64,000 nucleotides of DNA from CAYFZO01 sp965211995 (GTDB taxonomy: Bacteria > Pseudomonadota > Gammaproteobacteria > Poriferisulfidales > Oxydemutatoraceae). The position numbers were made by a program, and so were the translations under genes. This document shows, piece after piece, positions 15,223-23,988 of this stretch. The stretch lies in assembly GCA_965211995.1 (NCBI GenBank), contig OZ243040.1:930001-994000 (forward strand), read 5' to 3'. Positions within the stretch are counted from its first letter, which is position 1; each line of letters opens with the position of its first letter. A model generated the notes under the pieces. The model ran no database searches and was not told where the DNA came from. It saw only the letters and a list, made by a program, of their open reading frames with translations.

Positions 15223-17488
15223 CCAAGCCGTCGGCGTCGTTCGGGCCGCCGTCCTGAATCTGCAACAGCAGACACTCGTCACCCGCTCTCAAGCCGCTTT
15301 CAGCCGGGCGCCAGGCGTTGTCTTCCCCATCGCCTCTCGCCGCGCCGAACGCAGGGCATAAACCCGCCGTTTTCGGCGCGCTCCATATTCTGTCGAAGAA
15401 ACCACCCGCCGCAAACTCTGCGCCGGTCGTGAACGGGCGCCAGCCGAACACTCCGGCGGCGTCGGCGCCGTATTTCGACAACTGCGCGCCGGCGCGAACT
15501 TCTCCCAGCAACGGGATCAACACGGTTGCAACGTCGCCCGGATTATCCAGGCCGGTGACGCTGAAATCGAATACGCCGGCCCGGTTATACGCCGGCGGCG
15601 CCGGCAAAACGCCGGCCACGACGCCTTCCGGCGAGAACGCCGCCGAATACGCCGGCGGCGGCTCCAGATTCTCCGCCACATTCAACGCGTAAGCGCCGAG
15701 CACCGGCAAGCCGCCGCTGACCCGGATCGGCAAAGACAACACGCCCTGCTCGTCATAGACCTGCAAAGCGCCGCCGTCCCCGACCTGCCCGTCATCCGGC
15801 ACGTTGTTGGCGTCCTCATCGGCGATACTCGCCGTGAAAAATGAAAACAACAGGCTGGCGCTCCGCGTAGCAGACGACCCTTCTGCGGGCGGCAGCGCCA
15901 ACGTCAACTCAATAATGTCGCCGTCGCTCGGCGTCCCGAGAGTCACCATCAGATCATTCATATCGCCGTCACCGGACACCCTCGCGGCCGTCACCGAGGA
16001 AGCATCCGGATCTCCCAGGATGCCGGCTTCAACGTTGTCGTCCGTGATTACGCGGCGCACGGTCCCTTCCCGCACGACGAAATCGTTGATCGTGAACGAC
16101 ATCGTAACGACCCGCGGCGGCATGGTCTCGGATTCAAAACTGAGCAATCCGCCCTGCAAGTCGGCGATCCCGACCTCGCCGTTGCCCACCGCGTAGAGGT
16201 AATTGTCGGTATTGCCGGGGGCTTCGGGGGTCAGCCGCGCGTAGTTGGCGGGCGCGCTGCGCTGGGTGGATGCCACAAAGGCCAGTTCCAATGTGCCGGC
16301 CGCCGGCGCGGCGACGGCCACGCGCGTACTCATCATTTCACCATTGAACGTGACGGCGGCGCCGACGCCGGCGCCGGTGTCCGCCCTCCTTACCTGCACC
16401 GTGACGCTGCCCAGAGAAGCACCATCAGGCACCGCCGAAACGGACAGCCCGACGCTGAGCGACGCGGTGCTGCCGGCCGGCCTTATTTTGTTGAGCGTAT
16501 CGAACCCGATCACCGGTGCGACGTAAAACCTCTGCTCCGCACTCGCCAGCACGGCGCCCGAGTCGTCGGCGACGACCCAAATGACGTCGCTGTACAACGC
16601 CGGCAACTCCAGCCGCCCGTCGCCGTCGGCGTCCGCCGAGGCGCACGTCCGCGGCAGCGCTTGCCTCAGGGACACGCCGCAAGCGGCGGCAAAGTACGGC
16701 CGCGGCGCGCGGCACCGCCGGCCTGCGCAATCCACCCCGCCCGGTGAAATCCGGCTCATCGCACCCGCCGCGGCCGCCACGACCAGCGTGCGCGCGATCT
16801 CGATCATGGGCAATGGCGGTTCGACTCTTAGAATAGCCGTCGTGCTCTCGTCCTCGCCTTGTTCCGGCGTCAGTCTCACCCTCAGCAGGAAATCGCCCGT
16901 AAAATCCGTGTCCGCCGGTACGGCGATTTGCATCGCCGCGATGACCGCCGATACGTCCGCCGCTGTCGGCACCGCGATACTCGTCATCCCCTCACCCGGT
17001 TCGGCGGAGAAAGTCACCGTCAGGCTGAACGTTGAATCCTCGTCCGGCGTCGGCGCTACGGTGCCGATCACGGGGTTGTCGCGGCTGCCGAGCCGGATCT
17101 CGCCGGTTGCGGCGTCTCCGAAGACGGTCCGCGTCCCGCCGTCCTGATCGCGCACCTCAACGCCGCCGTCGGCAGTGAACGCACTCGGAAATTCGACGGT
17201 CATCCCCGACTGTCGGAACGTTTCGCGCTCTTCTTCGTCGGCGGCAATAACGAATGTAATGCGCACTTCCAGCGTCGCTTCCTCATACGTCAACACTTGC
17301 GAGGTCGGCACCGTCACCGACAGAGACGTGGACTGCCCGGTAATCAGGAGATCGCCCGGCGCCGGAAAGTTGACGGCGAGCTCTTGCGCCGACGCCGGCC
17401 CCGCCAACAACAGCAGCAACAGGCCCGCGGCCGTTGCGCCCGGCGGCGTGCGTCCGCGCTTTTGCAATAGATGACCTAAAACACTCAT
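15080..17488 (-). CDS. Exported choice-of-anchor U domain protein with C-terminal sorting-type anchor
   Basis: 802 residues. A signal peptide is visible (GLLLLLLAGPASA at about 20-35). The middle is made of beta-rich Ig-like or cadherin-like segments with many acidic, Gly and Thr residues and few Cys. Near the end the pattern LLLQIQDGGPNDADGLVNGV followed by DPNAV is that of the choice-of-anchor U domain. The extreme C-terminus is a Gly run, AMDWAWLLALSMGLLAAG and a basic tail, like GlyGly-CTERM-type signals that are processed by rhombosortase-like enzymes, though the exact class is uncertain. It is probably cell-surface or secreted. It interrupts the C1 gene set, and its 3' end overlaps mfnB by 143 bases. 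Confidence 0.75.
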   Translation of the reverse strand: MSVLGHLLQKRGRTPPGATAAGLLLLLLAGPASAQELAVNFPAPGDLLITGQSTSLSVTVPTSQVLTYEEATLEVRITFVIAADEEERETFRQSGMTVEFPSAFTADGGVEVRDQDGGTRTVFGDAATGEIRLGSRDNPVIGTVAPTPDEDSTFSLTVTFSAEPGEGMTSIAVPTAADVSAVIAAMQIAVPADTDFTGDFLLRVRLTPEQGEDESTTAILRVEPPLPMIEIARTLVVAAAAGAMSRISPGGVDCAGRRCRAPRPYFAAACGVSLRQALPRTCASADADGDGRLELPALYSDVIWVVADDSGAVLASAEQRFYVAPVIGFDTLNKIRPAGSTASLSVGLSVSAVPDGASLGSVTVQVRRADTGAGVGAAVTFNGEMMSTRVAVAAPAAGTLELAFVASTQRSAPANYARLTPEAPGNTDNYLYAVGNGEVGIADLQGGLLSFESETMPPRVVTMSFTINDFVVREGTVRRVITDDNVEAGILGDPDASSVTAARVSGDGDMNDLMVTLGTPSDGDIIELTLALPPAEGSSATRSASLLFSFFTASIADEDANNVPDDGQVGDGGALQVYDEQGVLSLPIRVSGGLPVLGAYALNVAENLEPPPAYSAAFSPEGVVAGVLPAPPAYNRAGVFDFSVTGLDNPGDVATVLIPLLGEVRAGAQLSKYGADAAGVFGWRPFTTGAEFAAGGFFDRIWSAPKTAGLCPAFGAARGDGEDNAWRPAESGLRAGDECLLLQIQDGGPNDADGLVNGVIYDPNAVTGGRSGGGGGAMDWAWLLALSMGLLAAGRGRGLRPR

Positions 17489-17528
17489 ATTGACAAAGAC
17501 TAGCACAAGGCACGCCCGCGTAAACGGC

Positions 17529-18095
17529 CTAGCCGAGCGCGAAGCGATAAGCGGTGCGGGAAAAATCTTCGGTCAACCATTGCTCGGCGCCGACCAGCGC
17601 GCAACGCAAGCCGCCGGCGGCTTTGAGCGTTTTTACAAAAGCCGGGTCAACCAGTTTGAGCGGTGCTTTTGAGGGGGTGAACGGTACGGGTTTGACCAGC
17701 ACCAGCCAATCGGCGCCGACCTCGCCGGCGAGCCACGCCGCAACCGAGTCGGACGTCACCTCCCAACTCGCCGTCACCCGCCCGGCGAGCGCAGCCTCGT
17801 CCGGCAACCACACCCGCGATGCGCCCTCCTCCGGCAACGCAATCCGCGCACTCGCCTCGAAGCCGCCGAGCGCCGCGAGCAGATAACCGTACTGGCGCAT
17901 CCCCAACAACGCCATTGAATGTGCGCAACGATCGTCAAACCCCCACCTTTGCTGCGACGCGCGCACCTGATCGGCAAACGGCCCGCCGCCGGGCACCACC
18001 AACGCGGGCGAATTAAAATCACTCAAGCGCCGCACGACCCGCTTGAGCCGCGGCGAACCATGCAGGCCGCCGCCGATCTTGACGATCCATTTCAT
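17529..18095 (-). CDS. Amino-acid-kinase-fold protein of the C1 cofactor set (MfnE-like)
   Basis: 188 residues. The start MKWIVKIGGGL and VVPGGGPFADQVR (about 33-45) are the phosphate-binding Gly loops of the amino acid kinase fold. It lacks the C-terminal parts of aspartate or glutamate kinases. Small kinases of this type occur with H4MPT/methylofuran genes; archaeal MfnE phosphorylates the aminomethylfuran phosphate to a diphosphate, and that role fits the presence of MfnB-, MfnD- and MfnF-like proteins nearby. The assignment to MfnE is by family and neighbourhood, not by a diagnostic residue. Confidence 0.72.
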   Translation of the reverse strand: MKWIVKIGGGLHGSPRLKRVVRRLSDFNSPALVVPGGGPFADQVRASQQRWGFDDRCAHSMALLGMRQYGYLLAALGGFEASARIALPEEGASRVWLPDEAALAGRVTASWEVTSDSVAAWLAGEVGADWLVLVKPVPFTPSKAPLKLVDPAFVKTLKAAGGLRCALVGAEQWLTEDFSRTAYRFALG

Positions 18096-18208
18096 TTGAG
18101 GCCGCTCGAGGGTTTTGGAATTGCCCGGTGCAAGGTTTAACTGCGAGAAGTTTTGTGCTTTTGCTAAAGGTTGATCTTAACCCCCAACAGAAAGACATCG
18201 TAATCCAC

Positions 18209-19508
18209 TGGCCTTGCCCTGATTTTTCAGACACTTTTTAAGCATAATACACACCATTAGGAGGTGTCTGATGAAAAACCGAAGAAAATTCAACCTTGAA
18301 TTCAAGCACGAAGCCGTCGAACGGGTGCGCCGCAGCGGCAGAAGCGCCAGTCAGATTGCCCGGGAACCGGGAATCTCACAGACTTCTCTGAGCCGCCGGC
18401 TCAAGCAGTCGCAGGGCTGCGGCAACCCCCAGGTTTCCATTTTGGCTTGAGGAGTTTGCTGCGCCTTACTACCAAGCAGTCGCAAGGCTGCGGCACCCCC
18501 CGGATTTCCTTTTCCGTTCAGGAGGCAAACCGGCAACTGCGCAAGGATAATGAGCGCTTGAGAATGGAGCGTGAAATCCTAAAAAAAGCGACGGCCTTCT
18601 GCGCAAGGGAACGGTCGTAAGATACCGTTTCATCCATGCGGAGAAAGCGTTTTATCCGGTGGTCATGTGGTGTCGGATGCTGCACGTTTCACGCAGCGGC
18701 TACTACGACTGGCGCCTGCGCCGACCGAGCCGGCGCACGTGTGAAAATCACCGCCTGCCGGTCAAGATACGTGCGTTCCACCAAGCCAGTCGCAAGACCT
18801 GCGGCGCACCGCGCATTCATGCGGATTTGCGGGCTGACGGGGAGTATTGCGGCAGACACCGCGTGGCCCAATGCGGATCAACGGCATACAGGCCAGGCCC
18901 GTGCGCAGATTCAAGACCACTACCGACTCCGGACCTCAGTTTCCGGTGGCCGGGAATCTCCTCGCCCGACGGTTCACCGTCGCCGCGCCCAATCAGCGTT
19001 GGGTGTCGGACATCACTTAGCTGAAAACCGCCGAAGGCTGGCTGTATCTGGCCGTGGTGCTCGAGTTGTATTCACGGGCAGTGGTGGGGCCCGGGCGATG
19101 GCGAAGCGCATGACGCGGCAACTGACGGGCGAGGCCTTGAGGATGGCGCTGTGGCGGCGCGGCAAAGTCGAGGGACTGCTGCCGCACTCCGACCGCGGCA
19201 GTCAGTAGGCCTCGCACGACTATCGGCGGCTGCTTGAGTCCAACGGCATCACCTGTTCGATGTCGCGCCGCGGCAACTGCTACGACAATGCGGTGATGGA
19301 GAGCTTCTTCGCCACCCTGAAGCGGGAGCTGGTGCACCCCGAGCGCTATGCAACCCGCGAGCAGGCAAGGACTTCGGTGTTCGAGTAGATCGAGGTCTTT
19401 TATAATCAGCGGCGCCGGCATTCCGCCGTCAATTACACGCCGCCCGCCGTGTATGAACAGCAGGAGGCCTCAGTCTAAACCGGTGTCCGTTAAAATGGGG
19501 TAAGGCCA
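18209..19508 (+). mobile_element. Degenerate IS3-family insertion sequence
   Basis: 1300 bp, bounded by imperfect inverted repeats of about 30 bp: left end TGGCCTTGCCCTGATTTT, and the reverse complement of the right end TGGCCTTACCCCATTTTA. Size, the two-frame transposase and TG...CA-type ends match IS3 elements. The flanking trinucleotides (CAC left, CAT right) differ, so the target duplication has decayed. It separates the kinase gene from pabB. Confidence 0.9.
18271..19478 (+). pseudogene. IS3-family transposase OrfA/OrfB remnant
   Basis: OrfA starts at ATG 18271 with an AGGAGG upstream (MKNRRKFNLEFKHEAVERV, a helix-turn-helix) and stops early at 18450 because of a 71-bp partial duplication (18403 and 18474). 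The remaining OrfA (EANRQLRKDNERL) resumes after it. OrfB begins near 18617 and shows GYYDW, then the DDE core (HSDRGSQ, CYDNAVMESFF, NQRRRHSA). There are at least two frameshifts (near 18870 and 19085) and three TAG codons (19018, 19206, 19386). All three fall where related transposases have a Tyr. No active enzyme can be made without extensive recoding. Confidence 0.88.
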
Positions 19509-19558
19509 CATCCGACTCGAAACATCACCCGCCAAACTTTCCGCCTTGGCCGACCGTT

Positions 19559-20950
19559 TCATCCGGAGTCCGTTTCGCGCGGGGCCGCACCGAACAGATC
19601 GAACATCGGCGAGACCTTGTCCATGCTCTCCTGGTACTCGCTTTCCCCGTCGGAATCGGCGACCAGGCCGCCGCCCGCAAAAAACGACAGACGACCGGCG
19701 CGGTGCACCGCCGTGCGAATTGCGATATTCAGATCCATGTCGCCGTGGCGGCTGATATAGCCGATTGCGCCGCAGTACACGCCGCGCCTGTGGGGTTCGA
19801 GTTCCTCGATGATCTCCATCGCGCGCAGTTTGGGCGCGCCCGTGATCGAACCGCCCGGGAAACACCCTGTGAGCAGGTCAAACGCATCTTTGCCTTCTTC
19901 AAGATCGCCTTCGACGGTACTCACCAGATGGTGCACGTTGGCGAAACTCTCGATATCGAACAGGTGGCTGACCTTGATCGAGCCCGGGCGGCAGTTCTTG
20001 CTCAGATCGTTGCGCAGCAGATCCACGATCATCAGGTTTTCAGCGCGGTCCTTGGCGCTGTTGCTCAACGCTTCGATCTCGGCGAGATCGTCATCCGGAT
20101 CCGCACGCCGCGGGCGCGTGCCCTTGATCGGCTTGCTTTCGACGTGCCCCGCACGCGCGTGCAAAAAACGCTCGGGCGAGAAACTCAGCACTTGAAAGTC
20201 GCCGAAATCGAGATAGGCCGAAAAAGGCGCGGGGTTGATCGCGCGCAGGCGGCGGTAGGCGCTCCACAGATCGCCTGCGACCGCGACCGAGAACTTCTGG
20301 GCGAAATTGACCTGGTAGCAGTCGCCGTCGCGAATGTAGCGCTGGATGCGCTCAAACTTCTCGAGGTATTCGCGCTTGCTCATGTTGGCGCGCACGGCGT
20401 CGCGCGTGGTGAAAGAGCGCGCGGTGCGCCCGCCGCCTCCCCCCTCAAGCATCGCGCGCACGCCCTCGAACGTATTGTCGTCCAACTGCACGCCGCGCAA
20501 ACCCAGCAGCGCAGTTTGACGCGCGTCGTGGTCCACCACCACCGCCCAGTCGTAGATGCCGAGCATCAATTCGGGCAGCCGCTCTTCGTCTGCGGCGATC
20601 TCGGGCAGCGTTTCGAGCCGCCGCCCGAGATCGTACGCAAAATAGCCGATCGCACCGGTCAGAAACGGGTAGGCCTCGAACATTTCGAGCGGCTCGAGGC
20701 AGCCGCGCACGACCGCAAACGGATCCAGGTCTTCGTAAACCCGCACTTCCCCCGCACCGCGCACTTCGGTGACGCCGCCGCGGCTGCTGATCCACGTCCG
20801 CGGCAGCGCCGCGAGCACGTCGAAGCGGCCGCGTGCGCTGCGGGGCCGGCCGCTGTCGAGAAACACGGCGCCCTGCAAACCGGCGATGCGGTTGAACAAC
20901 TCGGCGCTGTCCGGCGCGTAAGGCAGCGATTGAATGAACAGGCGGTCCAT
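19559..20950 (-). CDS. pabB: Aminodeoxychorismate synthase component I
   Basis: 463 residues. PabB adds ammonia to chorismate to form aminodeoxychorismate for p-aminobenzoate. The chorismate-binding fold is clear: GAIGYFAYDLGR near 105, FSPERFL, KPIKGTRPR near 260, ENLMIVDLLRNDLSK, and FPGGSITGAPKLRAMEII. It is more similar in layout to PabB than TrpE because it has no tryptophan-inhibition segment I can recognise; this is not decisive. pABA is the precursor of both folate and H4MPT (through beta-RFAP synthase), and pabB occurs in the H4MPT cluster of methylotrophs. The gene begins one base after the stop of the preceding gene. Confidence 0.9.
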   Translation of the reverse strand: MDRLFIQSLPYAPDSAELFNRIAGLQGAVFLDSGRPRSARGRFDVLAALPRTWISSRGGVTEVRGAGEVRVYEDLDPFAVVRGCLEPLEMFEAYPFLTGAIGYFAYDLGRRLETLPEIAADEERLPELMLGIYDWAVVVDHDARQTALLGLRGVQLDDNTFEGVRAMLEGGGGGRTARSFTTRDAVRANMSKREYLEKFERIQRYIRDGDCYQVNFAQKFSVAVAGDLWSAYRRLRAINPAPFSAYLDFGDFQVLSFSPERFLHARAGHVESKPIKGTRPRRADPDDDLAEIEALSNSAKDRAENLMIVDLLRNDLSKNCRPGSIKVSHLFDIESFANVHHLVSTVEGDLEEGKDAFDLLTGCFPGGSITGAPKLRAMEIIEELEPHRRGVYCGAIGYISRHGDMDLNIAIRTAVHRAGRLSFFAGGGLVADSDGESEYQESMDKVSPMFDLFGAAPRETDSG

Positions 20951-20951
20951 C

Positions 20952-21986
20952 TCAGCGCGCCCGGTGCATCAGCGCAGCCAAACTGACGGCGCTCGCGCAA
21001 TCACCCGCAAGCCGTGCGCCGCCGGCGGGTGCCGCGTCGAACAAGTCGGCGAAATCAATATAGACATGACCGGCGCGGTGCGCCAATTCCCGCGCCAGAA
21101 ACCGCCCCGCCCCGGCGCCGACGACCGGCGCGGCGGCGTCAACGCGGCCGGTGCGGCGCACCGTGCGATACGCGGTTTCGATCTTGCGCATCTGACAGTC
21201 GGCGAGCGCACGCGCAGGCGCTCTCCAGTCGTCGCCGGCGGCGGCGTCGCAGCCGAACATTCGCGCCAGCCGCCGCGCGCTCGCCGCCGGCGTCTTGGCG
21301 GCGCCGTCGCAGGCGGGATACTGGTCGGCGTCCTCGGCGAGGCGACCGAGCACGCGATACACGTCGGCGGTCGTCGCGAACAACTCGGCGACGACGGGCA
21401 GGGATTCGCCACCGCACCGCACCACGTCGGCCAGCGCCATCACCGGCGTGCGCACAACGCCGGTATAGACGAGTTCACCCGCGCGCAGGCGCTCGTGGTC
21501 GCGGCAGGCCGACGCCGCCGCCCCCGCCGACGTGAACGGCACGACGTCGGTCGTGGTGCTGCCGATATCCACGAGCACCCCGGCGCCGAGCAATTTGCCG
21601 AGGCAGGCCGCGGTCGCGTGCCAGTTGGCCGATGCGGTCTGCTCGGCGCAGCGCACGGCAGCGGCGGCGTCGAGGAAATTCAAACTCCCCGCATAGACCT
21701 TGAAAGGTCTTTGAAGAGACCGCGATACCGCGGTCAGGATCTTTGCAACGCCTTCTTTGCGGCTCGCGAAGCAGTCGGCCAACTCACCCGTCATCGCAAC
21801 CGCGTGCGCTGCGTGCGGAGCCGCCCCCAGCGCGGCTTCGCTCCGCCGCCACGCTGCGTCGAGCGCCTCGACCCCCCGCCACAAAGGACACGGCACCTGC
21901 ACCACCGCGGACAACGCGCCGGCGCTGAGCCGCGCCGCTTTCAGGTGCGCGCCGCCGACGTCCCAACCGACGCAATCGCCCTTCAC
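20952..21986 (-). CDS. Hydantoinase/oxoprolinase-fold H4MPT-linked C1 protein (MfnF-like)
   Basis: 344 residues from GTG 21986, whose GTGA overlaps the upstream stop. The N-terminal GWDVGGAHLKAA and the internal LVDIGSTTTDVVP (about 150) are the two phosphate-binding loops of the actin/hydantoinase-A ATPase fold. A family of this fold is confined to organisms with H4MPT-linked C1 transfer; an archaeal member (MfnF) joins the furan diphosphate to glutamyl-tyramine in methanofuran synthesis. The bacterial reaction is inferred to be analogous. Other signs: GELADCFASRKEGV near 95, and the C-terminal FADLFDAAPAGG. Confidence 0.78.
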   Translation of the reverse strand: MKGDCVGWDVGGAHLKAARLSAGALSAVVQVPCPLWRGVEALDAAWRRSEAALGAAPHAAHAVAMTGELADCFASRKEGVAKILTAVSRSLQRPFKVYAGSLNFLDAAAAVRCAEQTASANWHATAACLGKLLGAGVLVDIGSTTTDVVPFTSAGAAASACRDHERLRAGELVYTGVVRTPVMALADVVRCGGESLPVVAELFATTADVYRVLGRLAEDADQYPACDGAAKTPAASARRLARMFGCDAAAGDDWRAPARALADCQMRKIETAYRTVRRTGRVDAAAPVVGAGAGRFLARELAHRAGHVYIDFADLFDAAPAGGARLAGDCASAVSLAALMHRAR

Positions 21987-22978
21987 GGCGCCACCCTGAC
22001 TGCGGTTGCGGACTCGAGATCGAAGCGCGGCGCCGACGAGCGCGTCAACAGGGAAATCACGCAGGCGGCGGGATTGACGCCGAGCGAGCGGCGCAGGCCG
22101 ACGTACGACGTCGTCAGCCTCGGGTTGACCTCGATAATGCAAACGCCGCCACCGTGCACGACGCAGTCAACGCCGACGTAACCCGCCAGACCGGGAATCG
22201 CCTGTCCGATCCGTTTCGCCATCGCGTCGAAATCATACGCCCGGCGCCGCAGCCCGTTCACGACGCAGGCGGTGAGCGAAAGTTTGTCGCCGCGGCGCTC
22301 GATCTCCTGTGCGTTCACGCCGGCGAGCCGGTGCTCGCCGCCGCCGTACAGAACGCTCAGGCTCGCGGCTTCGCCCGCGACGTGCGGCTGCACCACGTCG
22401 CCGTCACCGCTCAGCGCGGACGCACGCGCCGCAGCAACGACGCGCATATTCTCGCAACCAACGCCGTCGTCGGGCTTGAGCACGACCATCGCGTCCTCTC
22501 TCACCCGGTCGGCCCAGGCGTCGGCGGCGTCCCAAGTCTCGACGCACGGCAGGCCCGCTTGTGTGAGCGCGCGCGCGGTCAGGCGTTTGCTCGCGGCGCA
22601 ACGCACGGCGGCGGCGGAGCTGTTCAGCAGCAACCGCCCGCTGCGTTCGCACAATTCGCACAACTCCGCCAGCGCGCCGCCGGTCTCGGGCGCGATCGGC
22701 CACAGCGCATCGGCTTCATCGAGCAGTTCACGCAAACGCGGCTCCCAGGATTCGTCTTCGCGGATAGCCCGCACCGCCACAACGCCGGCAACGTCCGGCG
22801 GCGGCAGACGCCGGTCGCGCGTCGTCGTCAGGCGCACGCCGGCGATTTCACCGAGATCGCGCGCAAGCGCGTGCAGCATCAGATCCCCTTCCCGGCGCAG
22901 TTCCCCGCTCGGGCCGGCGTGCGAGTTCCCCCCGCACAGGCCGCCGCCGGTAAAATACTCGACGATCAAAACGTTCAA
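21983..22978 (-). CDS. ATP-grasp ligase of the C1 cofactor set (MfnD-like)
   Basis: 331 residues. It starts MNVLIVEYFTGGG, the N-terminal signature of a small ATP-grasp group that includes archaeal tyramine-glutamate ligase MfnD. The ATP-grasp core includes VVLKPDDGVGCENM (about 165-178) and the metal-binding CIIEVNPRLTTSYVG near 285. It likely makes a glutamyl amide bond in a furan- or pterin-type cofactor. Only 22 bases separate its start from the divergent HisA-like gene. Confidence 0.78.
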   Translation of the reverse strand: MNVLIVEYFTGGGLCGGNSHAGPSGELRREGDLMLHALARDLGEIAGVRLTTTRDRRLPPPDVAGVVAVRAIREDESWEPRLRELLDEADALWPIAPETGGALAELCELCERSGRLLLNSSAAAVRCAASKRLTARALTQAGLPCVETWDAADAWADRVREDAMVVLKPDDGVGCENMRVVAAARASALSGDGDVVQPHVAGEAASLSVLYGGGEHRLAGVNAQEIERRGDKLSLTACVVNGLRRRAYDFDAMAKRIGQAIPGLAGYVGVDCVVHGGGVCIIEVNPRLTTSYVGLRRSLGVNPAACVISLLTRSSAPRFDLESATAVRVAP

Positions 22979-23000
22979 ACGAAACCCCGGCAGTCAAACG

Positions 23001-23699
23001 TTGCAAATTATTCCCGCGCTGGATCTGCAAGGCGGCCGCGTCGTGCGCGCCGCGGGCGGTGACCGGCGCTCATATCGGCCGCTCGGCAACGCGCGCTTTC
23101 CGTCGGCCGAACCCGCCGACGTCGTGCGGCGGCTGCTCGAGCGGCTTGAGCGTCCGGCATTTTACATCGCCGACCTCGACGCGATCACCGGCGGCGGCGA
23201 CAACGCAGCGCAGATACGCAAGATCGCCCGTGAGTTTCCCGCTCTCGACTTATGGCTCGACTGCGGCGTCAGGGATCGAGTTGACTTTGAGCGGCTGCGC
23301 CGCGCTCATCCGGCGGCGACCGTGATCACAGCGACCGAAACCCTGGCCGACGCGCAACTGCCGGGCGCGTTGCGCTCAGCGCGGGAGCATTTCATCCTGT
23401 CGCTCGATTTCGACGCCGGCGGCCTGCTCGGCGACGCCGCCTTGCTCGAACGCACCGAAGACTGGCCGGACACGGTGATCGCATTGTCGCTGTTCGCCGT
23501 CGGGACGGCCGCCGGTCCCGACCTGGCCGCCGTATCGGCATTGCGGGAAAAGTGCGCCGGTCGGCGCCTCATCGCGGGCGGCGGCGTGCGCGACGAAAAC
23601 GACCTCGCACAACTCGAACGCGCCGGCGCCGACGCCGCACTCGTCGCGAACGCACTGTACGCGGGCGTCATCCCGAAAGCAGATGAACCGTCTGTCTGA
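23001..23699 (+). CDS. HisA/HisF-like TIM-barrel protein of the C1 gene set
   Basis: 232 residues from a TTG start; no ATG/GTG is in frame close to IIPALDLQGGRVVRAAGG, which is the conserved N-terminus (phosphoribosyl-binding barrel start). IADLDAITGGGDN near 55, and IAGGGVRDENDLAQLERAGA near 190, match HisA-like half-barrel motifs. A HisA-like protein is part of the H4MPT gene set of methylotrophs; it is unlikely to be the histidine enzyme because the other his genes are absent. No Shine-Dalgarno is visible and the divergent gene starts 22 bases away. The last 123 bp are part of a tandem duplication. Confidence 0.75.
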   Translation: MQIIPALDLQGGRVVRAAGGDRRSYRPLGNARFPSAEPADVVRRLLERLERPAFYIADLDAITGGGDNAAQIRKIAREFPALDLWLDCGVRDRVDFERLRRAHPAATVITATETLADAQLPGALRSAREHFILSLDFDAGGLLGDAALLERTEDWPDTVIALSLFAVGTAAGPDLAAVSALREKCAGRRLIAGGGVRDENDLAQLERAGADAALVANALYAGVIPKADEPSV

Positions 23700-23890
23700 T
23701 TAGCCCGACCCGCACCGATAACACCGGCGGCGGCGTGCGCGACGAAAACAGCCTCGCACAACTCGAACGCGCCGGCGCCGACGCCGCACTCGTCGCAAAC
23801 GCACTGTACGCAGGCGTCATCCCGAAAGCAGATGAACCGTCTGTCTGAATAGCCCGACCCGCAACGGATAACACCGGCGGCGGCGTGCGC
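23577..23890 (+). repeat. 149-150 bp tandem duplication of the 3' end of the HisA-like gene
   Basis: GGCGGCGGCGTGCGC begins at 23577 (inside the gene), 23726 and 23876. The second unit repeats the last 40 codons, the stop and about 27 bp after it, with few changes; it contains a 37-codon GTG-started frame (23735-23848, VRDENSLAQLERAG onward). The third unit is only a stub that runs into unrelated sequence. Confidence 0.9.
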
Positions 23891-23988
23891 AACCCGCGCC
23901 GTGCGGCGCGTGTCGGGGGATCCCGACCCGGCCGGCGGATGCCCCATCCATCCCGCGAAGCCTCGGCCTGCGCGCCGGACGAGCCGAC

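Noticed and set aside
18209..19508. Genome-wide amber (TAG) reassignment suggested by the IS
   Set aside because: mch, dxs and cfa end in TAG exactly at family C-termini, so TAG acts as a stop in the host genome.
22272..23000. Long upstream extension of the HisA-like frame (from 22272)
   Set aside because: It is antisense to the MfnD-like gene; the conserved HisA-like N-terminus begins only at 23001.
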